Below are positions 41,416 to 49,502 of a DNA stretch of 64,000 nt, piece after piece. The position numbers were made by a program, and so were the translations under genes. Position 1 is the first letter of the stretch; the number at the start of each line of letters is the position of its first letter. A model generated the notes under the pieces. It was not told the origin of the DNA, ran no database searches, and saw only the letters and a list, made by a program, of their open reading frames with translations. The stretch spans positions 1 to 64,000 of the forward strand of contig CADBZH010000001.1 in NCBI GenBank assembly GCA_902799045.1, given 5' to 3'. The stretch comes from an uncultured Eubacteriales bacterium (GTDB lineage Bacteria; Bacillota; Clostridia; Christensenellales; Aristaeellaceae).

Positions 41416-42201
41416 ATGAAAAAGATTCTGGCGCTGGTGCTGGCACTGATGCTGACCGTGGGCGCGTTCGCGCTGGCCGAGGGGGGTGACCTGCTCGCCC
41501 AGATCCAGGCGAATGGCAAGATCGTGATCGCCACCGAGGGCGATTGGGCGCCCTGGACCTATCGCGACGACAACGGCGAATGGATGGGCCTTGAGATCGA
41601 GATCGGCACCCTGATCGCCGAGGGCCTGGGCGTGGAGCCGGAGTTCCAGATGACGCCCTGGGATTCGATCCTGGCGGGCGTGGACGCCGGCCGCTTCGAC
41701 ATCGCTTGCAACGGCGTGGGCGTGACCGAGGAGCGCGCGGAGAAGTACGCCTTCACCGAGCCCTATGTGTACACCGAGGTGGTGCTGGTGGTGCGCTCCG
41801 ACAACGAGGAGATCCAGTCCGTGAAGGACCTGGCCGGCAAGAACACCGCGAACACCGCTTCCAGCACCTACGCCGCCATCGCCGAGGCGAATGGCGCGAA
41901 CGTGACGCCGGTGGACAACCTGGTGGAGACCATCATGCTGGTGGAGCAGGGCCGCGTGGACGCCACGATCAACGCCAAGGCCAGCATCGACGAATACCTG
42001 GCGGAGCAGCCCGACGCGAACATCAAGATCGTCGAGGTGCTGGCCGAGGGCGAGCCGGTGGCCTACCCGGTGCGCAAGGGCCCGGAGACGGACACGCTGG
42101 TTGCCGCCATCAACGAGATCCTCGAGAATGCCCGCCAGGACGGCACCCTGGGCGCGATTTCCGAGAAGTACCTGGGCGCGGACCTGACCCACGGGGAATG
42201 A
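41416..42201 (+). CDS. Amino acid ABC transporter substrate-binding protein
   Basis: A 261-residue exported SBP (family 3). Signal peptide KKILALVLALMLTVGAFALAEG; then the family pattern KIVIATEGDWAPWTYRDDNGEWMGLEIEIG, DSILAGVDAGRFDIACNGVGVTEERAEKYAFTEPYVYT and VEQGRVDATIN. No lipobox Cys is visible, so it may be a free or otherwise retained protein, unusual for a Gram-positive importer. It delivers a polar amino acid to the permease encoded next; the specific residue is not predictable. The ATG at 41416 is five bases after GGGGAGG. Confidence 0.9.
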   Translation: MKKILALVLALMLTVGAFALAEGGDLLAQIQANGKIVIATEGDWAPWTYRDDNGEWMGLEIEIGTLIAEGLGVEPEFQMTPWDSILAGVDAGRFDIACNGVGVTEERAEKYAFTEPYVYTEVVLVVRSDNEEIQSVKDLAGKNTANTASSTYAAIAEANGANVTPVDNLVETIMLVEQGRVDATINAKASIDEYLAEQPDANIKIVEVLAEGEPVAYPVRKGPETDTLVAAINEILENARQDGTLGAISEKYLGADLTHGE

Positions 42202-42243
42202 GGCGGCCGCCTCTTCGAAATCCGGAATGACGGAGTGTAGCTC

Positions 42244-42918
42244 ATGAATGAACGGACGTGGCGCGTCCTGGTGGACGCGTTTCCGAAGCTGCTCAGCGCC
42301 GGTGTGCGGGTGACGATCCCGCTGACGGCGCTGTCCTTCGTGTTGGCGCTGGTGATCTCGGTGCTCGTGGCGCTGATCCAGTACGCGGGCATCCGTGGCC
42401 TGAAGCAGCTCTGTCGGTTCTACATCTGGATCGTGCGCGGCACGCCGCTGCTGGTGCAGCTCTATCTGGTGTTTTACGGCCTGCCCAGCGTGGGGATCCT
42501 GATCGACGCCTTTCCGGCGGCGGTGCTGGTGCTGGGCTTCAACGAGGGCGCGTACATGGCCGAGAGCGTGCGCGGCGCGCTGGAGAGCGTGTCCCGCGGC
42601 CAGCTGGAGGCGGGCTACTGCGTGGGCATGAGTTACATGCAGATCATGCTGCACGTGGTGCTGCCCCAGGCGTTCCGCACGGCGTTTCCCGCGCTGTCAA
42701 ACTCGCTGATCTCGATGCTGAAGGGCAGCAGCATGGCCTCGACCATCACGCTGGTGGAGATGGTGCGCGAGGCGGTGGTCATCAACGGCGTGCACTTTGA
42801 ATCGCTGGGCCTGTACACCGAGGTGGCCTTGATCTATCTGGCGTTCTGCACGATCCTGACATGGCTGCAGCGCCTGGGCGAAAAGAAGCTGGCGAGCTAT
42901 GGGGGTGAAAGGGCATGA
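42244..42918 (+). CDS. Amino acid ABC transporter permease
   Basis: A 224-residue permease of the His/Glu/Gln/Arg/opine (HisM-type) family with about five helices and the EAA loop GQLEAGYCVGMSYMQIMLHVVLPQAFR. The WIVRGTPLLVQLYLVFYGLP motif is typical. Only one permease gene is present, so it likely works as a homodimer. It follows the binding protein by 42 bases and overlaps the ATPase gene (ATGA). Confidence 0.93.
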   Translation: MNERTWRVLVDAFPKLLSAGVRVTIPLTALSFVLALVISVLVALIQYAGIRGLKQLCRFYIWIVRGTPLLVQLYLVFYGLPSVGILIDAFPAAVLVLGFNEGAYMAESVRGALESVSRGQLEAGYCVGMSYMQIMLHVVLPQAFRTAFPALSNSLISMLKGSSMASTITLVEMVREAVVINGVHFESLGLYTEVALIYLAFCTILTWLQRLGEKKLASYGGERA

Positions 42919-43661
42919 TGCTTGAGGCGCGGAACGTGCGCAAGCGCTTCGGCGAGCATGAGGTGCTGAAGGGCATCGACCTGAACGTGGAGAAGGGCGA
43001 CGTGATCGCCATCCTCGGCCCCAGCGGCTCCGGCAAGACCACCCTGCTGCGATGCCTGAACTTTCTGGAGCGGGCTGACGAGGGGGAGCTGGTGTTCGAC
43101 GGCGAGCGCTACAGCCTGCACGGCGCCCATCGCAGGGAGATCGCCCGCGTGCGCAAGAAGACGGCCTTCGTATTCCAGAACTACAACCTGTTCCTCAACA
43201 AGACGGTGCTGCAGAACGTGACGCTGGGCCTGACGCTGGGCGCGCGGATGCCCGCGGCGCAGGCGCGGGAGGTGGCCGTGGAGGCGCTTCGGCGCGTGGG
43301 CATGGCGGAGCGCCTGTCCAGCTATCCCAGCCAGCTCTCCGGCGGCCAGCAGCAGCGCGTCGCCATCGCCCGGGGCCTCGCCGCCAACCCGGAGATCATC
43401 TACTTTGACGAGCCCACCAGCGCCCTCGACCCGGAGCTGATCGGCGAGGTGCTCTCCGTCATGCGCCGGCTGGCCGACGAGGGCATGACGATGCTGGTGG
43501 TGACCCACGAGATGGAGTTTGCCCGCAACGTGTCCAGCAAGGTGCTGTTCATGGAGGGGGGCAGCGTGATCGAGTCCGGTCCCTCGAGGGAGTTCTTCGA
43601 GCATCCGGGGGAGGAGCGTTCGAGGGCGTTCATTCGAAGCATTCTGGAAGCGAGGCAATAG
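42915..43661 (+). CDS. Amino acid ABC transporter ATP-binding protein
   Basis: A 248-residue ABC ATPase: Walker A GPSGSGKTT, Q-loop FVFQNYNLFLNKT, signature LSGGQQQRVAIARGLA, Walker B IIYFDEPTSALDPELIGEV, H-loop VTHEMEFA. This pattern is that of polar amino acid importers (GlnQ/ArtP type). The ATG at 42915 overlaps the permease stop; a second ATG follows immediately and cannot be excluded as the start. It completes the importer operon. Confidence 0.93.
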   Translation: MMLEARNVRKRFGEHEVLKGIDLNVEKGDVIAILGPSGSGKTTLLRCLNFLERADEGELVFDGERYSLHGAHRREIARVRKKTAFVFQNYNLFLNKTVLQNVTLGLTLGARMPAAQAREVAVEALRRVGMAERLSSYPSQLSGGQQQRVAIARGLAANPEIIYFDEPTSALDPELIGEVLSVMRRLADEGMTMLVVTHEMEFARNVSSKVLFMEGGSVIESGPSREFFEHPGEERSRAFIRSILEARQ

Positions 43662-43672
43662 GCGGCTCACGG

Positions 43673-43738
43673 GGTTGGCCGATCTGTACGCGGCGTCAAT
43701 GGACTGCGCCGCGCCAATCCCTCGGGTTTCCGTGATGA
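43673..43738. repeat. Palindromic composite element, internally deleted copy 5
   Basis: A short left part (CTCACGGGGTTGGCC) is directly followed by GATCTGTACG and then the intact right end CCAATCCCTCGGGTTTCCGTGA. The central palindrome's left arm is missing, consistent with an internal deletion. Confidence 0.6.
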
Positions 43739-43764
43739 ACCCGGAAAACAGCATATTACAAAGG

Positions 43765-43799
43765 CAGCGCCGCCGGAAATCCGGCGGCGCTGTTGTTTT
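43765..43799. terminator. Bidirectional terminator
   Basis: CAGCGCCGCCGGA (43765-43777) pairs with TCCGGCGGCGCTG (43780-43792), followed by TTGTTTT. It lies between the convergent ABC importer and 5'-nucleotidase genes. Confidence 0.8.
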
Positions 43800-43813
43800 G
43801 CCCGTTCGTTGGA

Positions 43814-45514
43814 TCAGGCAGCGGGTTCTTCCTCTACTTCCTCGGCCTCGGCCAGAATCTGGACGGCGGAGCCGCGGGGCTCGCCGTACATTTCGGCGGT
43901 GATCTTGCCCTCGAGCACCTCGGTGATGTAGTTCATCACGACCTCGTCCATCGGGATGCCGGTGTCAAAGCCGGAGCCCTCGACGTAGGCGCGGTTGAAC
44001 ACGTTGTAGGTGTCGCCGCCGGCAGCGATGAAGTTGTTGGTCACGACGGCGTAGGTGGCTTCGGGGTCGAAGGGCTCGCCGTTGATGGCGTTGATGGTCA
44101 CGCGCTTGATGGAGGCAGGCGCGAAGTAGCTGCTCTCCTTGCCATTCAGGGTGTACACATCGCCCTGATCATATTCCACGGTGGTATCCAGGGTCCAATC
44201 GATGCCGCTGGTCTGCGGATAGCCGCCGACGGTCTCGGGCGTGCAGAAGGTGGACGCCTCCAGAACCTCCAGCAGCTCGGCGCCGGTGACGTAGATCACG
44301 GCCACGGTGTTGCCGAAGGGCAGCACGATGTTGACGTCGGACATGGAGATTTCGCCGGGCTGCAGCGTGGCGCGGATGCCGCCGCCGTTGGTGATGCCAA
44401 CCACCTGGTTGGGCTCCACCTGCTCGATGCCGCCTTCCTTGACCACGCTCCACACCATGGCGTCGGTGATCAGGTCGCCCAGGTTGGTCTCGTGGGTGCG
44501 GCTGTCGGCCTTCTCACCCTTCAGCTCCACCTCGGTGGTGGCAAAGGGCGCGCCGTAAACCTCGTCCACGCCGCCCATGATCTCCGCGGCCTTGGCGGCC
44601 ACTTCCTCGTCCTTGGGCAGCTTGCTGGTGTCCAGCAGGAAATGGTCTTCGATGGCCTTGGTCTCGTTGTCAATCACCAGCGCGCCGATGTAGGCGAACT
44701 TTGTGCCGGTGGACTGGATCGGCTTGCCGTCGAAGGTGGAGGTCATCACGTAATGGGCGTGTCCGTCGATGGCGAAGTCGATGCCCGTCACGTTGTCCAG
44801 CAGGTCCGCCGAGCGATAGCCGTTCATGGCGCCTTCCGGCTCCATGCCCAGGTGGGCCAGCGCGATGACCAGGTCGCAATCGTCCTTGATGGTGTCCACG
44901 GCCATCTGCGTGGCGGCGTACAGCTCGTCAAAGGTGGCGAAGTCGATCTCGGTGATCAGGCCGGGGTTCACCTTGGTGGCGGTCTCCGGCGTCTCAATGC
45001 CGACGAAGCCGATCTTCAGGCCGCTGGAGCATTCAACCACGGTGGTGCCGGGCAGGATGGGCTCGCCGGTCTCGGCCAGGAAGACGTCGCAGCAGAGGGT
45101 GGTGAAGTTCGCGGTGTTCAGGTTTTCCATCAGCTGGGCGTAGCCATAGTCGAACTCGTGGTTGCCCAGGGTGACGACGTCATAGCCCGCGGCGTTCATC
45201 ATTTCGATGGCCGACATGCCCTTGGAGACGCTGACGTAGGGGGAGCCCTGGCTGAAGTCGCCGGCGTCCACCAGGATCACGTCGCTGGCGCCGGCATCCA
45301 GGAAGCGCTGCTTCATCGCGGGCATGCAAGCATAGCCGTCGAGCGCGCCGTGCACGTCGTTCGAATGCAGAATGACGGTCTTGCCGGTGTAGTCGGCGGG
45401 AATGGTCTTGACCGCGGGCAGCAGATCAGCGTAGTTTTCTGCGGCCAGTGCAGTCGCGCTCATGGTGAAGGCCAGAGCCAGCACCAGGAGGAGGGACAAC
45501 AGTTTCTTGCTCAT
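43814..45514 (-). CDS. Secreted 5'-nucleotidase / UshA-type metallophosphoesterase
   Basis: A 566-residue exported enzyme that removes phosphate from nucleotides or cyclic nucleotides outside the cell. Signal peptide KKLLSLLLVLALAFTMSATALAAE. Metallophosphoesterase motifs: ILHSNDVHGAL, VDAGDFSQGSP, LGNHEFDYG, ALAHLG and AIDGHAHYV. The C-terminal nucleotide-binding domain starts around residue 340 (TNLGDLITDAMVW, ITNGGGIRATLQPGEIS, LPFGNTVAVIYVTG). It ends in an acidic tail (AEEVEEEPAA) with no sortase motif. It is monocistronic with its own promoter. Confidence 0.92.
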   Translation of the reverse strand: MSKKLLSLLLVLALAFTMSATALAAENYADLLPAVKTIPADYTGKTVILHSNDVHGALDGYACMPAMKQRFLDAGASDVILVDAGDFSQGSPYVSVSKGMSAIEMMNAAGYDVVTLGNHEFDYGYAQLMENLNTANFTTLCCDVFLAETGEPILPGTTVVECSSGLKIGFVGIETPETATKVNPGLITEIDFATFDELYAATQMAVDTIKDDCDLVIALAHLGMEPEGAMNGYRSADLLDNVTGIDFAIDGHAHYVMTSTFDGKPIQSTGTKFAYIGALVIDNETKAIEDHFLLDTSKLPKDEEVAAKAAEIMGGVDEVYGAPFATTEVELKGEKADSRTHETNLGDLITDAMVWSVVKEGGIEQVEPNQVVGITNGGGIRATLQPGEISMSDVNIVLPFGNTVAVIYVTGAELLEVLEASTFCTPETVGGYPQTSGIDWTLDTTVEYDQGDVYTLNGKESSYFAPASIKRVTINAINGEPFDPEATYAVVTNNFIAAGGDTYNVFNRAYVEGSGFDTGIPMDEVVMNYITEVLEGKITAEMYGEPRGSAVQILAEAEEVEEEPAA

Positions 45515-45566
45515 GTTGATTCACTCCCATTCGTTATTTCAGGCGGCGCCGCCGCCTTACCTATAT

Positions 45567-45595
45567 AGAATATAATATTTTTCGCTGAATTGCAA
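45567..45595 (-). promoter_or_regulatory. Promoter of the 5'-nucleotidase gene
   Basis: On the minus strand TTGCAA (45595-45590), 17 bases, TATTCT (45572-45567). GGCGGCGCCGCC, a 12-bp palindrome, lies in the leader near 45543-45554. Confidence 0.65.
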
Positions 45596-45636
45596 GCGAA
45601 TTGTGACAAAAATTTGATTGCCGGGAATAAAATGGA

Positions 45637-46236
45637 TCAGAACTGCCGGATCAGCGCCACCAGCTTGCCGAGGATCGTGACGGACTCGGCGTAGATGGGC
45701 TGCATCGTGCGGTTTTCGGGCTGCAGGCGCACACGGTCCTCCTCGAAAAACACGCGCTTGAGGGTGGCCTCGTCCTCCGGCGTCATGGCGACTACGATCT
45801 CGCCGTTCTCGGCGGTGTCCTGCTGGCGCAGCACCACGATGTCGCCGTCCAGGATGCCGATGTCGATCATGCTCTCGCCCTGCACCCGCAGGCAGAACAG
45901 GTCGTCCTTGCCCAGCATGCTCTGGGGGAGCATCAGGTAGTCCTCGATGTTCTCCACGGCCAGGATCGGCTGGCCGGCCGTGACGCGGCCCACCAGCGGC
46001 ACGCTGCGCCCACGCGCGTGGGAGCCGTCCAGCACCTCCAGGGCGCGGGGCTTGGTGGAGTCACGGCGGATCAGCCCCTGCTCCTCCAGGTGGTTCAGGT
46101 GGGCGTGCACCGTGGAAGTGGAGCGCAGGCCCACGGCGGCGCAGATCTCCCGCACCGACGGCGGATAGCCCTTGTCCTCGATTTCAGCCTTGATGAAGTC
46201 GAGGATTTTCTGTTGATTGTCGTGCGACGTGCGCAT
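45637..46236 (-). CDS. lexA: LexA SOS repressor
   Basis: A 199-residue repressor-protease. The winged helix is at ~1-65 ([51 protein letters not shown]). The autocleavage Ala-Gly is in VGRVTAGQP, the catalytic Ser in [11 protein letters not shown] and the catalytic Lys in ATLKRVFF. It represses DNA-damage genes and cuts itself when RecA filaments form. The ATG at 46236 has GGAGG eight bases upstream, so a longer start at 46251 is rejected. A LexA site overlaps its own promoter. It is divergent from mraZ. Confidence 0.95.
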   Translation of the reverse strand: MRTSHDNQQKILDFIKAEIEDKGYPPSVREICAAVGLRSTSTVHAHLNHLEEQGLIRRDSTKPRALEVLDGSHARGRSVPLVGRVTAGQPILAVENIEDYLMLPQSMLGKDDLFCLRVQGESMIDIGILDGDIVVLRQQDTAENGEIVVAMTPEDEATLKRVFFEEDRVRLQPENRTMQPIYAESVTILGKLVALIRQF

Positions 46237-46265
46237 GGCCGACACCTCCATAGCTTGATGCCATC

Positions 46266-46304
46266 AGTATAACACATTTCATCCCAAAATGCAAACATAT
46301 GTTC
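46266..46304 (-). promoter_or_regulatory. lexA promoter with overlapping SOS box
   Basis: On the minus strand TTGCAT (46294-46289), 17 bases, TATACT (46271-46266). GAACATATGTTT (46304-46293), a Gram-positive LexA box (GAAC-N4-GTTC type, one base off), overlaps the -35, as expected for autoregulation. Confidence 0.85.
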
Positions 46305-46370
46305 TGATTATTTGGCGCTTGCTTTGCACCGGGGGAGGAATGTGACAAAAATCGAAAAATATATGAAATA

Positions 46371-46429
46371 AGTGTCAAAAAGTGGCATAGAAGGTATGGA
46401 TGTGGTATAATGTGTCACACAGAGTGGCA
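46371..46429 (+). promoter_or_regulatory. mraZ promoter with MraZ-like boxes
   Basis: An extended -10 TGGTATAAT (46403-46411) is preceded by AGTGTC (46371-46376) and AGTGGC (46381-46386), a 10-bp-period direct repeat like MraZ operators (AAAGTG[T/G] in mollicutes). GTGTCA and AGTGGCA recur just downstream (46412-46429). MraZ autorepression is likely. Confidence 0.6.
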
Positions 46430-46447
46430 GAAAAGGGGGTGAAGCCG

Positions 46448-46912
46448 ATGCCAGGCGCAGAATTTTCCGGAAACTACACGCATAATATTGACCCCAAGGG
46501 CCGCGTGACCATTCCCGCCGCGTATCGCGAGGCGCTGGGCGACGGCTTTACCATCGGCCTGAACAACGAGTTCAACGCCATCGCGCTGTATCCGGTGGAG
46601 AAGTGGCAGGATATGAGCGCCCGGCTGGACCGCATTCCCGACAGCGACGCGCGGGGCATGGCCTACGTGCGGCTGATCAAGGCCTTCTCCTTCACCGGCC
46701 AGTCCCTCGACGGCCAGGGCCGCGTGCTGCTGCCCGCCGTGCTGCGCCAGAAGGCGGGCATGGAAAAGGCCATCCGCTTCGCCGGCATGGGCCGGTGGCT
46801 GGAAATCTGGGACGAGGGCCGCTTCGCCGCCGCCTGCGCCGACACCGAGACAGACATCGGCGCGCTGCTCGAATACGTGAACGACCGCTACTACAGCCCC
46901 CAGGGCAACTGA
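46448..46912 (+). CDS. mraZ: MraZ division/cell-wall cluster regulator
   Basis: A 154-residue DNA-binding protein with two SpoVT/AbrB-like halves: FSGNYTHNIDPKGRVTIPAAYREALGDGF and FSFTGQSLDGQGRVLLPAVLRQKAGM. MraZ forms octameric or dodecameric rings and represses the dcw promoter. The ATG at 46448 follows AGGGGGTG. It is first in the division and cell wall cluster, but rsmH (mraW), its usual second gene, is absent; the next gene is ftsL-like, 29 bases downstream. Confidence 0.95.
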   Translation: MPGAEFSGNYTHNIDPKGRVTIPAAYREALGDGFTIGLNNEFNAIALYPVEKWQDMSARLDRIPDSDARGMAYVRLIKAFSFTGQSLDGQGRVLLPAVLRQKAGMEKAIRFAGMGRWLEIWDEGRFAAACADTETDIGALLEYVNDRYYSPQGN

Positions 46913-46941
46913 GTTCTACCGCCTTTTTCGGAGGAATAGAT

Positions 46942-47310
46942 ATGAACGGAAAGCGGATGTCGCGCAGGGCGCGCGACCGGCGCATGAACCGGCTGCTCAT
47001 CGCCGCGTTCGCGCTGGTGCTGTTCATCGGCGTGTGCGGGCAGATCGCCATGATGGCGCGGCTGTCCGGCCAGAACAAGCGGCTGGTGGAGACGGAGCAG
47101 GAGATGCGCGCGTTGAGCGCCAGCGCCGATAACCTGAACCTGAGCCTCAACCAATACCACAACCTGGAGCGGATCGCCGCCCGGGCGGAGCAGCTGGGCA
47201 TGCAGCAGCCCGGGGAAACACAGCTTCGGGTGGTGAACCTGCCCACATTGATCGACAGTACGTCCACGCAGAGCGCCGACAACACCGGCGCGGAGGAAAT
47301 GATCGACTAA
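46942..47310 (+). CDS. FtsL/DivIC-like septum protein
   Basis: A 122-residue bitopic protein: a basic N-terminus (NGKRMSRRARDRRMNR), one helix (LLIAAFALVLFIGVCGQIAMM) and a coiled coil (LSGQNKRLVETEQEMRALSASADNLNLSLNQYHNLERIAARAEQ written here in parts: SGQNKRLVETEQ, LSLNQYHNLERIA). The position before the PBP gene is that of ftsL; the LGM near the coil end also fits DivIC, so the name is not fixed. GGAGG is seven bases before the ATG. It should link FtsQ/DivIB to the septal PBP. Confidence 0.8.
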   Translation: MNGKRMSRRARDRRMNRLLIAAFALVLFIGVCGQIAMMARLSGQNKRLVETEQEMRALSASADNLNLSLNQYHNLERIAARAEQLGMQQPGETQLRVVNLPTLIDSTSTQSADNTGAEEMID

Positions 47311-47332
47311 ATCATGTCCGAGGCGGGGAGGG

Positions 47333-49459
47333 ATGCGCTTGGTTCTCACGGGGCCGGTCATCCGTCGCCGCCTTGCGCTATGCTTGGCACTCTTTTTCGC
47401 GCTGTTCACAGGCCTGTCCGCCCGGCTGTTCGCGCTGCAGGTCGTCGATTCTCAGGCGCTGCAGCGGCGCGCCCAGTCCCAGTGGACCAGCGAGAGCGCC
47501 ATACAGCCCACCCGGGGCTGCATCCTCGACCGCAACGGCGCGGTGCTGGCCCAGAGCGCCACGGCCTATACCGCCTCCGTCAGTCCCCGCCAGGTGAAGG
47601 ACGCGGCGCGGCTGGCCGCGCTGCTCTCGCCGGTGCTGGACGTGGAGGCCGCCGTGATCGAGCGTAAGGCCTCCGATACCACCAAGGGCGGCGTCACGCT
47701 GAAGCGCCAGCTGCCCCGGGAAAAGGCACAGCAGCTCAAGCGGATGAAGGCCGACTTCGCCGCCGCCAGAGACGACGGGCTGGACGGCCTATATTTGGAG
47801 GAGGAGAGCAAGCGCTATTACCCGATGGGCGCGTTTGCCACCCAGCTGATCGGGCTGACGACCATCGACGGCGTGGGCCAGGCGGGGCTGGAGCAGTCGC
47901 TGGACCGCTATCTCTCCGGCAAGGCCGGCCGCGTGCTCTCCGAGATCGACGGCAAGGGCCGCTCGCTGGGCTACGGCCAGAGCGAGTACATCGCCGCGGT
48001 GAACGGCGGCACGGTGACGCTGACCATCGACGCCTCCATCCAGAGCTTCTGCGAGCAGGCGGCGCGGGAGGCGCTTCAGGTGAACAGCGCCAAAGCCGTG
48101 CGCGTGCTGGCCATGGACCCGGCCACCGGCGAGATCCTCGCAATGGTGAACAAGCCGGATTTCGACTTGAACGACCCGCCGAGGAGCGACGTGGAGGCGC
48201 TGACCGAGCGCCTGCGCAACCGGACGCTCACCGACGCCTACGAGCCCGGCTCCACCTTCAAGGTCATCACCGCCTCCGCCGCGCTGGACGCGGGGCTGGT
48301 GTCGGTGAACGAGGGCTTCTACTGCTCCGGCTCGGTGATGGTGGAGGGCGGCAGGATCCGCTGCTGGGGCAAGCCCCACGGCGCGGAGACCTTCGCCCAG
48401 GCGCTGCAGAACTCCTGCAACCCGGTGTTCGTGGAGATGGGCCTGCGGTTGGGCGTCGAGCGCTTCTATGACTATCTGGACGCCTTCGGCATCGGCCAGA
48501 AGACCGGCGTGGACATCCCCGGCGAGGCCGACGGCATCGTCATCCGCCGAAGCGCCGTGAAGCGGGTGGACATCGCCCGCGTGGGCTTCGGCCAGTCCGT
48601 GGCCGTGACGCCGCTGCAGCTGCTGCGGGCGGTGTGCGCCGCGGTGAACGGCGGGAACCTGATGAAGCCCTACGTGGTGAAGACGATCGCCGACGCCCAG
48701 GGCAACGTCATCGAGCGCGGCCAGCCGCAGGTGATCGGCCATCCGATTGCCGCGGCCACCTCCGCTGTGATGCGGGGCCTGCTGGAGGACGTGGTGACCT
48801 ACGGCGGCGGCAAGAACGCCTACCTGCCGGGCTATCACGTCGGCGGCAAGACCGGCACGGCCCAGGTGTACGTGGACGGCGTGGTCTCCCGGGAGCGGCA
48901 CATCGGCTCGTTCGTAGGCTTTGCCCCGGCAGGCGACCCGCAAATCGCCGTGATCCTCATCGTGGACGAGGCGAACGTGCCGGTGGACTTCGGCTCCGTC
49001 ACCGCCGCGCCCTTTGCCCGGGAGATTCTTGAAAAAACCGTGAAGTATCTGGGCATCGCGCCGGATACCGACGAGCCGCCCGCCGAACAGGTCGCCGTGC
49101 CGGACGTGACGGGGCGGAACGTGGACGAGGCCATCCACGCGCTGGAGGCCGCCGGGTTTGACAGCGTGCTGGACGGCGCGGGAAGCCGCGTGATCCGCCA
49201 GCTGCCCGCCCCGGGCGCGACGATGAACGCCGGCGCGCTGGTGATGCTCTACGTGGAGGGCGCGCCGATCGACGAAAACGGCGCCGTGGCGGTGCCGGAC
49301 GTGACGGGCATGCCCGTGACCGAGGCCAACCGGCTGCTGCGGTCCTACGGGCTGGAGCTGGAAATCGAGGGCGGCGGCCTGGCGCGAAGCCAGTCGCCCG
49401 CCGCCGGTGAAACCGTGAACCCAACGATGCGGGTGAAGGTGCGCTTTGAGCCGCCGTAG
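47333..49459 (+). CDS. Septal penicillin-binding protein with two PASTA domains
   Basis: A 708-residue class B transpeptidase. One N-terminal helix (RRRLALCLALFFALFTGLSARLFAL), the dimerisation region with RGCILDRNGAVLAQSATAY, then the catalytic domain: STFK at S307, SCN at S361 and KTG at 506-508. Two PASTA domains end it (VAVPDVTGRNVDEAIHAL; VAVPDVTGMPVTEANRLL). It crosslinks septal peptidoglycan and is the FtsI/PBP2B equivalent; PASTA repeats also occur in the sporulation protein SpoVD, which takes the same position in spore formers, so the two roles cannot be separated. It follows the ftsL-like gene by 22 bases. Confidence 0.93.
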   Translation: MRLVLTGPVIRRRLALCLALFFALFTGLSARLFALQVVDSQALQRRAQSQWTSESAIQPTRGCILDRNGAVLAQSATAYTASVSPRQVKDAARLAALLSPVLDVEAAVIERKASDTTKGGVTLKRQLPREKAQQLKRMKADFAAARDDGLDGLYLEEESKRYYPMGAFATQLIGLTTIDGVGQAGLEQSLDRYLSGKAGRVLSEIDGKGRSLGYGQSEYIAAVNGGTVTLTIDASIQSFCEQAAREALQVNSAKAVRVLAMDPATGEILAMVNKPDFDLNDPPRSDVEALTERLRNRTLTDAYEPGSTFKVITASAALDAGLVSVNEGFYCSGSVMVEGGRIRCWGKPHGAETFAQALQNSCNPVFVEMGLRLGVERFYDYLDAFGIGQKTGVDIPGEADGIVIRRSAVKRVDIARVGFGQSVAVTPLQLLRAVCAAVNGGNLMKPYVVKTIADAQGNVIERGQPQVIGHPIAAATSAVMRGLLEDVVTYGGGKNAYLPGYHVGGKTGTAQVYVDGVVSRERHIGSFVGFAPAGDPQIAVILIVDEANVPVDFGSVTAAPFAREILEKTVKYLGIAPDTDEPPAEQVAVPDVTGRNVDEAIHALEAAGFDSVLDGAGSRVIRQLPAPGATMNAGALVMLYVEGAPIDENGAVAVPDVTGMPVTEANRLLRSYGLELEIEGGGLARSQSPAAGETVNPTMRVKVRFEPP

Positions 49460-49502
49460 ACCCTGTGCTTTTACCGATAGAATGAATCTGGGAGGCTGCC
49501 GG

